The position numbers were made by a program, and so were the translations under genes. DNA of 64,000 nt from Paratinospora sagittata. Taxonomy: Eukaryota > Streptophyta > Magnoliopsida > Ranunculales > Menispermaceae. Of the stretch, positions 23,101-34,153 are shown in pieces (position 1 is the first letter of the stretch; the number at the start of each line of letters is the position of its first letter). The notes below the pieces were generated by a model. It saw nothing but the letters and a program-made list of their open reading frames with translations. It was not told where the DNA came from and ran no database searches. The stretch is from NCBI GenBank assembly GCA_035771175.1, contig CM069598.1:14118539-14182538 (forward strand), given 5' to 3'.

Positions 23101-23806
23101 TTTTCATCCATGGAGGTAAGCGGTTTTGCAGTATTTTTTTCTTCTTTACCATAGTTTAGATCATTTAACTATTCATGATTGTTTTCCAAAAAAAAAAAAA
23201 ACTATTCATGGTTAGTTATATTATTATGAAAGAGATTAAAATAATAATAGATTTCTATTTAAATTTTTTCATATTTGAGAATTATTAAAATAAGATTTTT
23301 ATTTGCACATTTGAAATATAGACACAAAGGTAAACTACATAACTTAAGGGTATTAATAGTTCGATTTGGGTCAGTTTGATATTCAAACTTAACCCAAATT
23401 AATCTTGATTTGTTTCAATACAGTTTAGGCTGATTAGTTTAGTTCGAAACTATTTAGGTTTGGTTAGTATGAAATTTTAAATATAGATACATTAAATAAA
23501 TCAAATCATTGATTATGTACTTATACATACAGTAATTTTAAATTTCTTAATGCATATTTAATAAATCCCAAAACACTTTTTACTATATAATATGATTATC
23601 AATTTTTTTATTACAATGTTTATATCAGAGAAAATCTTACACATTAAAAAATTAATATTAATACACTTTTACTTTTTTAAATCGGATTGATTCAGTTTAG
23701 ATTATTTTTTAAAATCTTAAATTGTAACTCAAACTAAATCGATTGAATTATACTTTTTTCAAACCTCACCCAAATCAAATTTATTAAAAATCGAATAAAC
23801 TAAACT
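20122..23806 (+). repeat. U repeat unit, copy 2
   Basis: This is a direct tandem copy adjoining copy 1. It starts with the same TTTTTATTTAATATC block. It lacks about 900 bases present in copies 1 and 4 near its start (jump at about 20212). It keeps a segment from about 20803 to 22000 that copy 1 lacks, including a tRNA-like SINE relic (about 21600-21690) and the ATAATGCTAGTCCAAGACA block at 21240 that also begins copy 3. It ends in AATCGAATAAACTAAACTAA at about 23806. Confidence 0.8.
21598..21692 (-). repeat. tRNA-like SINE relic (family B) in U copy 2
   Basis: On the minus strand there is TTGATTCACTGATTCGGAG (A-box side) followed by CATCATAAGTTCAAGTTCTCCC (B-box side). The same block recurs at about 27712-27800 inside U copy 3, and diverged relatives lie at 41000-41095 and 54865-54955. 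Recurrent tRNA-like promoter spacing suggests a SINE family, but no tail or target duplication is seen here. Confidence 0.45.
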
Positions 23807-24344
23807 AAACACATTAGGTCACTTCAGTTGGGTTTCATGTTTTGACCTAATCCATTGATCCCTAACATAACTCTCTTGATTCTATTTATGCTTTTTTTTT
23901 TTGTTCTCCACAATGTGAAAATTGATAGTTGGATAAAGACAGGACGTGTGTCAAAGTGGCTAGATAGTGCTCATAAGTTGTGGACGAAGATAATAATTCG
24001 ATGACAAAGAATGCTTGTCAAAAGGTTTGGGACAAGATAAAAACCTATAGTGTGCTCCCAAGCGAAAAGTATCAACCAACACCAATGGTCCCCTCAACCC
24101 ATCGAGCTCTATATAAACACCTGATATGGTCTCTCAAACGGTATGAAAAATATCTTCTTCTTTAATAAAATAGTACACAACATCTTTAGAAGCTAATTAC
24201 ATAAGCATCAAAGTAGATTTGACAAGCATCACACCTGTGCTCCTAATCTATCTTAAATGTTCTATCTATTTTTCTTTAGATCAGCGAGTATCAAGAACCT
24301 ACTGTCCTACTAGTCGTTCTGGGACACAACTACAAACACCCTTA

Positions 24345-24462
24345 TAACTGTTGACCAACACAGTAGTGGGTGGATGAGTTTCGTCATTTTTTGAATCGAA
24401 CTCCCAACCTCTAAGATGGGAGCGCTTGCTCCCAACCACTTAACCAACCCACAGTTGGTTTC
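24345..24462 (-). repeat. tRNA-derived SINE head
   Basis: On the minus strand, TGGGTTGGTTAAGTGGTTGG (A-box region) is followed about 30 bases later by GGTTGGGAGTTCGATTC (B-box region). Both promoter boxes are close to consensus. The stretch between U copy 2 and the first membrane-protein relic otherwise has no recognisable gene, only a TATA-like CTATATAAAC at about 24110. Confidence 0.6.
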
Positions 24463-24513
24463 AAATGTTCTATCTATGGATCTAGCAGGATTACTTAAGG
24501 AGGAATCACTATC

Positions 24514-25480
24514 TTAGAACTTCAACGGCAAGCTCCAATATTGCTCCCAAATTCAACATCAACAATGACGAGGATTTTGCGAAGACTGAATCAATGGAAT
24601 CTGAGTTTGTCTACTTCTTTCATCATCTTTGATTTCTTCGTCTTCATTTTCTTGATCTTCTTCAATAGCTTCTTTATGGCCGATATCTAAGTCAAACAGT
24701 AGCTCGATACCGATGTCCGGTCGAATGAAATCGTCTGAACTAAAACAGAGTATCAATCAGTCGAATATATTGAAGCAGAGGGAAACCAAACGAACACCAG
24801 AAAATCACAATTTTTTATTTTATTTGTTGGTTGTTAGCGTTCTGTCACTAACCTTCTTAGGTCGACTCTGTGCTATACCTTGAACGACAACATGGTTGTA
24901 CTTTATTCCAAGTTGTCGTAGCAATGAAGACAGTAGTCAACTGGAGACAAAAGGTGTTGGTAATACAGTCTATAAATTGCAGAAAGACAGTAGTAATGGA
25001 ATGTTTCTTGGAAGAGTAATGCTTAGGTAATACATATGGAAACATACATTTTCTCAAGAGTTTTTGTGATTGCGTGATTCGAGGCTATCTAACAAACAAT
25101 ACAAATTATCCTCAAGAGTTATTGTGATTGCGTGATTCGAGACTATCTAACAAACAATACGAAAAAATGTATGTAAAAAAAGTGTATTACCTAAGTTTGA
25201 ATCTTGAAGTGAAGGATAACAACATCCCCTTCAAATTTCGACATCATCAGAAGAATTGCAACTCTACTTTTGTGTTATGTACATTCGTCTCTGCTTAGTA
25301 AATTGAAGCTTGACTGTCTAATTAACATTTCGGGAAAGAAAAAAAAAAGAAACCAAAAAAAGAGCAATAAACAAAAAAGAAATGAAAAATTCTTCGATTC
25401 TTCTCTGTTGTTTTTATTTATAGAATATCTGTTTGAGTTCAATTCCACTTACGTAACGACGACGTTAATTATTATAAGTA
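24514..25480 (+). pseudogene. Decayed exon-2 relic A of the unknown membrane-protein gene
   Basis: Read on the plus strand, 24560-25035 follows the second exon of the intact gene at 36544-37584 almost throughout. Examples are TTTGATTTCTTCGTCTTC, GGTTGTTAGCGTTCTG, and GTAGTAATGGAATGTTTCTTGGAAG near the end, where the intact gene encodes its GFLERNRR tail. Indels and stops break the frame and no first exon is present. A 174-bp MITE (25022-25195) has landed at the former stop codon. Beyond it the 3' flank resumes (AGTTTGAATCTTGAAGTGA) up to about 25480. Orientation is opposite to copy B at 26709-27366, so A and B form a tail-to-tail inverted pair. Confidence 0.8.
25022..25195. mobile_element. 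MITE with inverted repeats inside relic A
   Basis: The ends are imperfect inverted repeats. The left begins CTTAGGTAATAC and has ACATACATTTT further in; the right, reverse-complemented, begins CTTAGGTAATAC and has ACATACATTTTTTC. The interior is a roughly 59-base motif (CTCAAGAGTT to AACAAACAATAC) in tandem. The intact gene and copy B are contiguous at this point, which shows an insertion. A related insertion lies at the same site in relic C (34648-34832). Confidence 0.7.
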
Positions 25481-26424
25481 CTAACCATATATGAAGCGAT
25501 AACTGTGATTTATAGTGAGATATATTTGTATACTTGAAGTGAATTGATAATGCATGTCTGGAAAAACGGATTGTCGACTTGGGAATATCTTTTTTTTATT
25601 TTATTGCAAATTATACTTTTATGATAGAGAATATGTATTAGTTAGATATTCTTGTTTGATTTATTGATTTCGAATAACTTGTATATTTGTGATACAAGAA
25701 TAACTTGTATATTTGTGATACAAGGTAAGAAATATTGTTGATTGAAAAAAAAAATTATAATTTTTCAGGATTTTTTTTTCCCACATAATTAGATCGATGC
25801 TCCATATTGCAATTTTATCTCTTTTACGTTTTCATTCAATAACACTATCATGAGGTAGTTGAATTTAATATTAGTACTACTAGTATTCAAAACATAGAAC
25901 AGAGAGGAGAAAATATATAAATTATGTAGGCGACACGTGTAGTGAAGAAATAATTTAGTTGAATTTAGTACTTTTAGTATTCAGATGCATGCATTTCATA
26001 TGATTTTTTAAATGCCGACTTAGTCATCATCATAGCGAAATGAAAGAAACGGATTCATGTAATTAGATAAAAAGCTTAATTGAGTCAATTATTTATTAAA
26101 TTAAAAATAAATATGTATATTTATTTTTTTGATATGAAAAATAAAATAGAGTCGTTTCTTAGAGCAAGACGTTGCAAGCGTAGACTAGTAAAAATTTGAA
26201 TGCAAAAATCCAAATGTAGGAGACTAATTTCTACAATTTGACGAAAATGAGTTCATACGAGACAGTTGAAGTATATAGATTGTATTGCATGCAGTGCGAT
26301 GTTTAAATTATATAGAAAATGATACAGGGAATGTGATAATACAAATCTATAATTTGAATTACATACACTTTTGAATTGCCTTAAATAACAATTAATGATC
26401 GAATCACAATATTTGGATGAAAAT
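25481..26424. other. Spacer between relic A and copy B
   Basis: There is no gene. This is the loop of the inverted pair and is duplicated at 35101-36349. A 26-base tandem duplication (ATAACTTGTATATTTGTGATACAAG) occurs at about 25674-25725. The equivalent of the second segment instead has an insertion of about 180 bases of unknown origin (about 35280-35465). Confidence 0.6.
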
Positions 26425-26708
26425 TATTAACATTGAAATAATGTAAGTTGAATTGAACTCTGGACTCTGACAGATATTTGAGAACTCAAATAAGAACAAC
26501 AGAAGAATCGAAGTTTTTTTCTTTTTTTTATTGCTCTTTTTTTGGTTTTTTTTTTTTTTTTGTCTTTTTCGGAAATGTTAATAAGACAGCCAAGCTTCAA
26601 TTTACCAAGCAGAGACAAATGTACGGAACACGAAAGAAGAGTTACTCTTTTTCTGATGATGTCGAAATTTGAAGGCGGCGTTGTTATCTGTCACTTCAAG
26701 ATTCAAAC

Positions 26709-27366
26709 TCACCTACGGTTCCTTTCCAAGAAACCTTCCATTACTACTCTCTTTCTGTAATCTCTAGACTGTATCTCCGGCGACTTTTTCACCGGCCGAC
26801 TACTCTCCTCAATGCTCCGGCGACTCGGAACTAAGTAAAGCCACGTCGCCGTCCAGAGTATAGAACATAATCGACCGAAGAAGATCAGCGCCAGAAGGCT
26901 AACAACCAGCAAATACAATCCAGAGTTGTGATTTTCTGCTGTTCGTTTGGTTTTCCTCTGCTTTGATATCTCCGACTGCTTGATGCTCTGTTTCGGTTCA
27001 CACAATTTTATCCGATCGGACACTGGTATCGAGCTACTGTTGTTTGAATCAGATGTCGACAAGGAAGAAGCCATTGAAGAAGAAGAAATTGAAGACGAAG
27101 AAATCAAAGATGACGAAGAACCAGACAAACTAGACTCCGTCGCTTCAATCTTCGCGTAATCCTCTTCCTTTGATAATTTCGGGCCAGATTCTGAATCTGA
27201 ATCGACCGAAACCATTTCCGTTCTCTCATCTTGCTTACTCGGATCATGCTGAACTTTCCGAGTCCTGATCTTCTTCGCCTATATAAGATCAAAACAAAAA
27301 GTAAACAAACAAATCGATCGTCATCATCATCAATAACTCGACATGAAATTAACATCAAAGATCCAA
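26709..27366 (-). pseudogene. Exon-2 copy B of the unknown membrane-protein gene, first exon lost
   Basis: The second exon is intact: acceptor TATAG|GCG at 27279/27278, then an open frame to the stop at 26709 (189 residues if spliced, 168 from the first Met at 27215). The protein is nearly identical to the intact copy at 36544-37125, with the same Ser-rich stretch, KRTAENHNSG, membrane span and GFLERNRR end; it has a short deletion in the Ser run. Similarity to the intact locus stops abruptly at 27366 inside the intron, just before the donor, and U copy 3 begins there. With no first exon or native promoter it is probably a pseudogene. A short Ser-rich single-span protein from the internal Met is possible. 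Confidence 0.75.
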
Positions 27367-27711
27367 CATGAAAATATATATAATGCTAGTCCAAGACATT
27401 TTATTTATTTGAGAATCTACCAAATACCAAACTAAGTTTATTAAATTTAGATATTGTTAAAAAGTAGCTAGATTCTATTCCATAAAATATCCTTTATTAA
27501 CAGTATTTTATTGATGCGATGGATATTATGAAAATAAATAGATAAGTAGATTACATGGAAACCAACCATATGATGCCCTCTGTTCTTTTTTTTTGTTTGT
27601 TTTTGGTACTAGTATTTCGGTACTCGACAGTTGTCCTCTATCCTTTTAGGGCGAAATTAATTATTTCAGATTCGAGGATTTATAAAGGTAAGGACATCTC
27701 TATCAAACAGA

Positions 27712-27850
27712 AATACATGAGGGCGGACTTGAACTTATGATGAGTCTCTCAACCATACCTCGTAATCTGCTCTCCGATCCAGTGAACCAACCCTTTGTTG
27801 GTATCATGCTTTGTTATGCTTGGTAGTTCGCATAGCCCTATAAGCCTTTG
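27712..27850 (-). repeat. tRNA-like SINE relic (family B) in U copy 3
   Basis: The minus strand shows GGTTGGTTCACTGGATCGG (A-box region) and CATCATAAGTTCAAGTCCGCC (B-box region), a better preserved copy of the block at 21598-21692. Its presence at the same place in two U units shows that the insertion preceded their duplication. Confidence 0.5.
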
Positions 27851-29134
27851 TTAATCAATTAATATATATTATTCTTCTAAAAAAAAGAAATAATAGATAT
27901 TATTATTTATATTTTTCAGTAATTTCAATATAAGTAGGAATTTAATTGTTTATTTTAAGAAGTTTCTAAATTGTAATAAGATACAAATTAAATAATTTGA
28001 ATTTTTATAAATAACGGACTTGTAATTAAAATTGATAAATTGAATAAATTAAAAAATATATATTAATTATATCGTCTTCCTCTTCTTCTATCTTCTTCTT
28101 CCCTTTTCTTCTACTATCTTTTTATATCTTTATATTTCTTTATATATATATATATATTTCTTTTTTGGCTCTCGGTACTTCAATGACTAGTAGCTGGTCT
28201 AGTTAGACATCTACCATGCTAGATGAGGTGGGAAAGGGAAGATCAAATCTCCTGTATAAGGTGAGAAGTTATCGTGCTTTTATTGAAAGCTTATTTTTAC
28301 CTTATTAGGCCCTATTTTAGCATTTGTTCATTATATTAATAGTTAAGATTGTCGTTATCTTTAATATAGTGATTTTAATGATTCATACGCATGTGATGAT
28401 GTAATATAATAAATTGATAACAAAAGAAAAATTAAGTGATGTACAACTTAATGAGTAATACACGAACGCACATGCAGTCTGTGTTGCACACAGTTTTGTT
28501 ATATATTAATTAAAATAACATGAATTTTTTTATAGAAAGAAGTAATATACATGTTTATGTTTTTTGATGTAAACATAAAAAATAAATTTATTAAATCACT
28601 AAAATAAAATAAAGGGTACATAAATAACGGTGAAAATTATAGAGAAGAGGACAAGTTTCGGGTGGCAAAAAATTAGTAATAAAAAAAAATATTTAAATTT
28701 ATAAGATAAAGTCCAAAACGAAGGACCCTTGGGTGAGGAGCTCGTTAATTATTATTTTTCTCCTCTTAACATTAAAAGGAATCAAGAGCAATTTTGGTAG
28801 TTTGATAAAAAAGGCATTATTCTAAACGTTTTTTTTATTTTTCTGATTCCATCACCATCAACTTTCGAGTATTCTCTTAGATTTATAATTTTTTTTTTCG
28901 TAGATTAATTAAGTTTCAAAATTTTAACTAAAAGATAAAATTTTAAATTATAAGTATAACTAATGCTTCAATTCTTTAAAAAAAAAAAAAAAAAAAAAAC
29001 TAAACTAATGCTTCAATTGATATTATCTTTTTCAATTAATTAAGTAGTCACAGTAACTTATAAAATCTTCACACATGCCTGTCACGTGATGTTGAAATTA
29101 CCTTCTCATGCCTTGTTTTCACTTATTCAGGATT

Positions 29135-31198
29135 CGTAATGTAACACCATGTAGTTTTAATTAAATACATACATTAAATTATACGTATATCGAGATGTAT
29201 AATACCCATATTTTATGCGTAGCAGCCAAATATATGCGTGTATGATTAGTAAATAAATAAATTTATTAAATGAAGATGATACATATAAGATCATCCAATA
29301 TGAGTGCTTACAAGTAAAAAATGGAGTTGAATTAAATTAATTAATTTATGGGGTTGAAAATACGTGGATTGGAGTATGATTTAATGAATTAATGCATGAT
29401 ATGATTTAATGAATGAAAGTTAAATATTAAAATGAGGAAGTTGCTTTATTAAGTTAGATGAGGAGCATTGGATCATTGTTTTATATAAATATCATTTCTC
29501 TCAAAATCTCTCTCAAACGTATATAAAAAAATAAAAAATAAAAAGAGAAAGAAAGAAGTTGCAGAACGAACGACAGAAGGAAGAAAGAAGAGGAGACGGA
29601 GGGAGAACGCAGAATTCACGTGAAACCGGGACCCGAGGTAAGTGATTTTTACTGTATTTCTTCGTGAAATTTATATATAAGCTAGATGTAACGATTCTAG
29701 CAGAGTAATTTTAGCTATAAGAGTCATTTTATAATAGTTTTGAAATTGGAATTTTTACCCAACTTTGGTGAAAATTTGTTCAAAAGGTAGAAAAACACTC
29801 CTTAGACTGTAGGAGCCCCGAATATATGGTTCGATTTCAATTATGTGTTCATTTGGAATTTTTATAGCCGTTGGAAGTTTGTTAGAAGTTAGAGTTTAGA
29901 TTGAAAACCTTTTGAATCATTTAAAACCCAATGAAACTCCAGTTGGAGGCTATAGAATGGTATAATGAATTGTTTTGAGTGTATCGATGCTAAATTTATG
30001 ATTTTTGGAGACCGTTTGACAATTTTAGTAAAAAATCATGTGTTTTCAATGAATAGTAGTGACGTGAACAATATTGTAATTATTTCCAGTGAAAAAAATG
30101 GAATTGGAATCCAGTGAAACTCCGATTTGAGATCATAGAATCGTAGAGAACTGAATTCCGGACATTTCAATGCTAAGATTGTGATTTTTGGATATGCTTT
30201 TATATTTTTAGTAGCTAAATATATGATTTTTGTGAGTAAAATTCACTTTGTATGCTTCCGCAAGCATGTAAAATCTTAGTGAAATACCTGCTGAAGGTAG
30301 TAAAATGATAGAATGACTGATTTTACACGTCTCGGTATAAACAAAATAATTTTAGAAATGTTCTATATTTTTAATAAAATTGATATATGTTCCAGTAGAA
30401 AAATAAAATTGAGAAGTAGTGAAAATATGAAATGAAAATCTATTTTCACTATTATTTCTTGTAGAAATATCTAGATTGACTACAGAAACGAGATAGTAGT
30501 TTCTTCAACTGCTTATGAGTCCTAAATGGAGTTGGAATCTAAATTCAAAGAATGTGTATAATATTTTTAAGGTTAATCTTTATTATGGGTGATATGAAGT
30601 GAGTTGAGAAATTAAATATATAAATAGATATGAATAAATGAAATTGAATTATGGAGTGGTTGTGACAGGCTGAATTAGTTGGATTTAAATTGGAGTTGTC
30701 CTCCAATATTTCAGGTATTGAATCGAAAGGAAAAGGAAAAATCCATGAGTAATAATCACGTGAGCCTTCGTCTGGTATGTGTATGTATGCATTGGAGGAT
30801 ATGAGTTATTTTTCTTTATTTTGATAAGAATAATTATCACATACTATATCTATATTATTACATAGATGGGTTGTAAGAAAACATGATTTTGATTTGATAT
30901 TTTAGATTATACAATATTTGTGATGATGGAATGGGATGATCGTAATTATCTATATTTGTGGAATGAATGAAATGATTATATATATATGTTGGATTTGATT
31001 TGTGGTATATCAGGAAAAAAAATGTGAATTGTCTATTTTATGAGGAGGAGCTGTCAAAATTTTTGAAAATATTAGAAATTTTTGTGAATGTCCGTTAAGG
31101 CTGACAGTGTATTATATACTGTATATGAGTATGTATGGTGTATAGTACACTGTGTCGGTCATGACGTCAGCCTACGTCAGGGGCGTCGTGACACGTGA
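29135..31198 (+). mobile_element. Solo LTR, about 2,054 bp, probably Ty3/gypsy
   Basis: The insertion spans 29140-31193, beginning TGTAACACC and ending GGGGCGTCGTGACA. It is flanked by CGTAA (29135-29139) and CGTGA (31194-31198). The other U copies read ATTCGTGATTTGG without interruption, so the target was CGTGA and the left copy has one change. TG...CA ends, a 5-bp duplication, the length and lack of any coding region indicate a solo LTR left by recombination. The TGTAACACC start and CGTGACA end resemble long LTRs of plant Ty3/gypsy chromoviruses as I remember them. Inside are a donor-like GAGGTAAGTG (29635) and an acceptor-like TATTTCAGGT (30707). Confidence 0.8.
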
Positions 31199-31370
31199 TT
31201 TGGCAGACAGCTAATGGATAGTTGTATCAACTACACGACTATATATATTAACCCCACCACAACTCATTCGTCGCCCTTTGTTTTTTGTTTTTGAGGGACT
31301 CTTCCCTCTGTCTGCGTTACGTCTAATATCTCTCTCTCTCTCTCTCTTTCTTTTCTTAAACCGAAAACAT

Positions 31371-31390
31371 CCCCCCCCCCCCCGCCCCCC
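31371..31390. repeat. Poly-C run in U copy 3
   Basis: Thirteen C, one G and six C in a row, followed by GGCGCC, in an otherwise AT-rich region. U copy 2 has only CCCCCCG here and U copy 1 has no such run, so this is a recent local expansion. On the minus strand it is a G run. Confidence 0.85.
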
Positions 31391-32060
31391 GGCGCCTTGA
31401 GGCTCACAGTTGACCCAGTTTGTAAATCTGTTTTGTGAGTTCGAATGTGACCTCATAAACACATTTATTAGTCTTGGAATCTGTTTTTAATTGCACATTT
31501 GAAATATAGACACAAAGGTAAACTACGTAAATTAAGGGTATTAATAGTTCGATTTGGGTCAATTTGATATTCAAACTTAACCCAAATTAATCTTGATCAG
31601 TTTCAATACATTTTAGGTTGATTAGTTTAGTTCGAAATTATTTAGGTTTGGTTAGTATGAAATTTTAAATATAGATACATTAAATAAATCAAATCATTGA
31701 TTATGTACTTATACATACAATAATTTTAAATTTCTTAATGCAAATTTAATAAACCCCAAAACACTTTTTACTATATAATATGATTATCAATTTTTTTTAT
31801 TACAATGTTTATATCAGAGAAAATCTTACACATTAAAAAATTAATATTAATACACTTTTACTTTTTTAAATCGATTTGATTCAGTTTAGATTATTTTTTA
31901 AAATCTCAATTATTAATACACTTTTACTTTTTTAAATCGATTTGATTCAGTTTAGATTATTTTTTAAAATCTCAAACTGTAACTCAAACTAAATCCATTG
32001 AATTATACTTTTTTCAAAGATCACCCAAACCAAATTTATTAAAAATCGAATAAATTAAAC

Positions 32061-34153
32061 TAATTTTTTATTTAATATCTTTTCTCAAATAGAAAAGAAT
32101 ATTGATGGTTCTAAGGAATGCTTTCTTCTTACCTATACTCTAAAGAATATATTAATACTATTAGTAAGCATTTTATTTTATTTTATTTTATTTTTTTTGT
32201 CAGGTTTCAAGTAATATTATAGTAAAAACACTAAGGTGGAGGGAGGCCTCTCGTTGAAAAAGGTAGGAGAAAAGGTAATTATAAAGGAGAACCCCCTCCC
32301 TGATTTTGTTTGTATCCGAAGAAGAGGAAAAATAAATAAATAAATAAAAAACTCTTTGACAATAAATAAATAACTAAACTAAACTAACAAAAAAACTTCA
32401 GATTTTTTTTTTTTTTTGCCTTTTTTTTTTTACCTGCATAAGATATTAAGAAACCAATATAACAAATTAATTAGTATAAGACAGAACAAATAATTAACCT
32501 GCTAAAGAAAGGGAAGAAAGAAAAGAATAAAAAAAGGATCCACAACTTAAGTGGAAAACAACGTTGATCACTTGAAAAAAAATAATATAATTATTAATAT
32601 TATTAAAAAAATATTTTATATACGTTAAGTGTCAATATTATTTTTTAATATTTTAAGAATGAGTGTGCATGACACAATATCTTCAAATGTATACGTATTC
32701 CTAAAATATTAAAAAAAGACTAAATGTCAAGTTAAAAAATAGTATTGACACCCAACTCAACTTCATATTACTTTACAATATCAATATGACAATTTATTGC
32801 TTCTTCTTATGTATGGTGATGATTAGAACTAGGCCGCCATTTAAAATTTAAATGCAAAAGAAATCTCCAGCTTTTTTAATTTTTTTTAATTGAGCCCTTT
32901 CCTCAGAAAATCAATCTCGATCCTCTAACCTCAAGCAATTCTCTATAATTCTCCTTAAACCCATAGCTAATTAATAGTTTCACGTTTGATGTTTGTAGCA
33001 ATTGCTTTGTCCATTTATTAATTGTTATTATTATTATTTCTTCAAAAATAATATTATTTTTTAATTTGGAATGGACATAAGGAGATGGCAAGGAAATTAT
33101 ATACCTCATCAATTTTTGTTGCAGAGACACAATTTCATCTGTAAGAACTATCTCTCAGTCTGGGGACTTAAACTTTGGAGTTCTTTCAATTTATATGTTT
33201 TATGATTTAAGCATCGCATTTGGGTTAAATTACAATAAATTTAATTTTTTTTTAAGGCTTTAGTTTAAATGGCCATTTTACAAAAAAAATGTAATAACAA
33301 ATTAAAGAATAAAAGTATGAATGCCTTTACAACAACGAGAAAAATTAGAATAAAATGAGAAGAAGAATACTTTGGAACTTGGAAGCCTTTTTCTTCCTAA
33401 AATATCCTTAAAAAGCATAGGGATAAAATAGTAATTCGATATTTAACTACTACTATATCTTAGATGCTATTTGATGACGAGTCATTATTAGAATGTAATT
33501 GAATTACTATTAGGAATAGGAGTTTGTGTTAATGTTTGATTAAGTTTCATAGTTCTATTACAATTAGATTTGTAGTTCTATTACAACTAGGGACTTATTT
33601 AATATTATAAATATGGCTATGTGTAGAGAAATAAGCAATATTCTTTGGTTATTGATGTTATTTTTAGATTATTGAATAGAACATATAGAAGTTATTTCTA
33701 TATATTTTATTAGCCGCATTTATTAGTCATTCCGCTTTGCCGTGATTTAAACTCTTGGCCTCATAAAATAAACCCCGTTCAAATAAGATATCTCCTCACT
33801 CAGTTCCTCTTATATCTATTTTCATCCATGGAGGTAAGGGGTTTTGTAGTATTATTTTTTTTTTTTACTATAGTTTTGATCGTTTAACTATTCATGATTG
33901 TTTTCAAAAAAAAAAAAAAATTGTTCATGGTTAGTAATATTATTATGAAAGAGATTAAAATAGTAATAGATTTCTATTTAAATTTTTTCATATTTTAGAA
34001 TTATTAAAATAAAATTTTTAATTGCACATTTGAGATATAGACACAAAGGTAAACCACATAAATTAAGGGTATCAATTGTTTGATTTTGGGTCAGATTGAT
34101 ATTCAAACTTAACCCAAACCAATCTTGATCAGTTTCAATACAGTTTAGGTTGA
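32061..34153 (+). repeat. U repeat unit, copy 4 (3'-truncated, internally deleted)
   Basis: It begins with the TTTTTATTTAATATC block right after copy 3. It keeps the AGGTGGAGGGAGGCCTCTC part (about 32235), ACAACAACGAGAAAAATTAG (33330) and the CTATGTGTAGAGAAATAAGC part (about 33617). At about 33715 it jumps to the segment equivalent to about 23010, deleting the promoter-like part. It breaks off within the hAT-like end at about 34153, where the second membrane-protein relic begins. Confidence 0.75.

Larger units (their letters stand above)
27367..32060 (+). repeat. U repeat unit, copy 3 (5'-truncated, interrupted by a solo LTR)
   Basis: It starts at the block equivalent to 21239 in copy 2 (ATAATGCTAGTCCAAGACA) and runs through CAATGACTAGTAGCTGG (28181) to the hAT-like end (about 31530-32060). 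A 55-base near-tandem duplication (TACTTTTTTAAATCGATTTG) occurs at about 31858-31960. It is interrupted at 29139/31194 by a solo LTR. The 5' truncation point is the junction with copy B. Confidence 0.75.

Noticed and set aside
16424..23806. U copies 1 and 2 as LTRs of one retrotransposon
   Set aside because: They adjoin each other with no interior, PBS or polypurine tract, and two more partial copies exist.
24559..25057. Minus-strand frames of about 65 codons in relic A
   Set aside because: Similarity to the real gene is on the plus strand; these are antisense shadows of a pseudogene.
26947..27159. Plus-strand acidic frame opposite copy B (and the one at 36782-37115)
   Set aside because: It is the antisense of the Ser-rich coding segment of the membrane protein.
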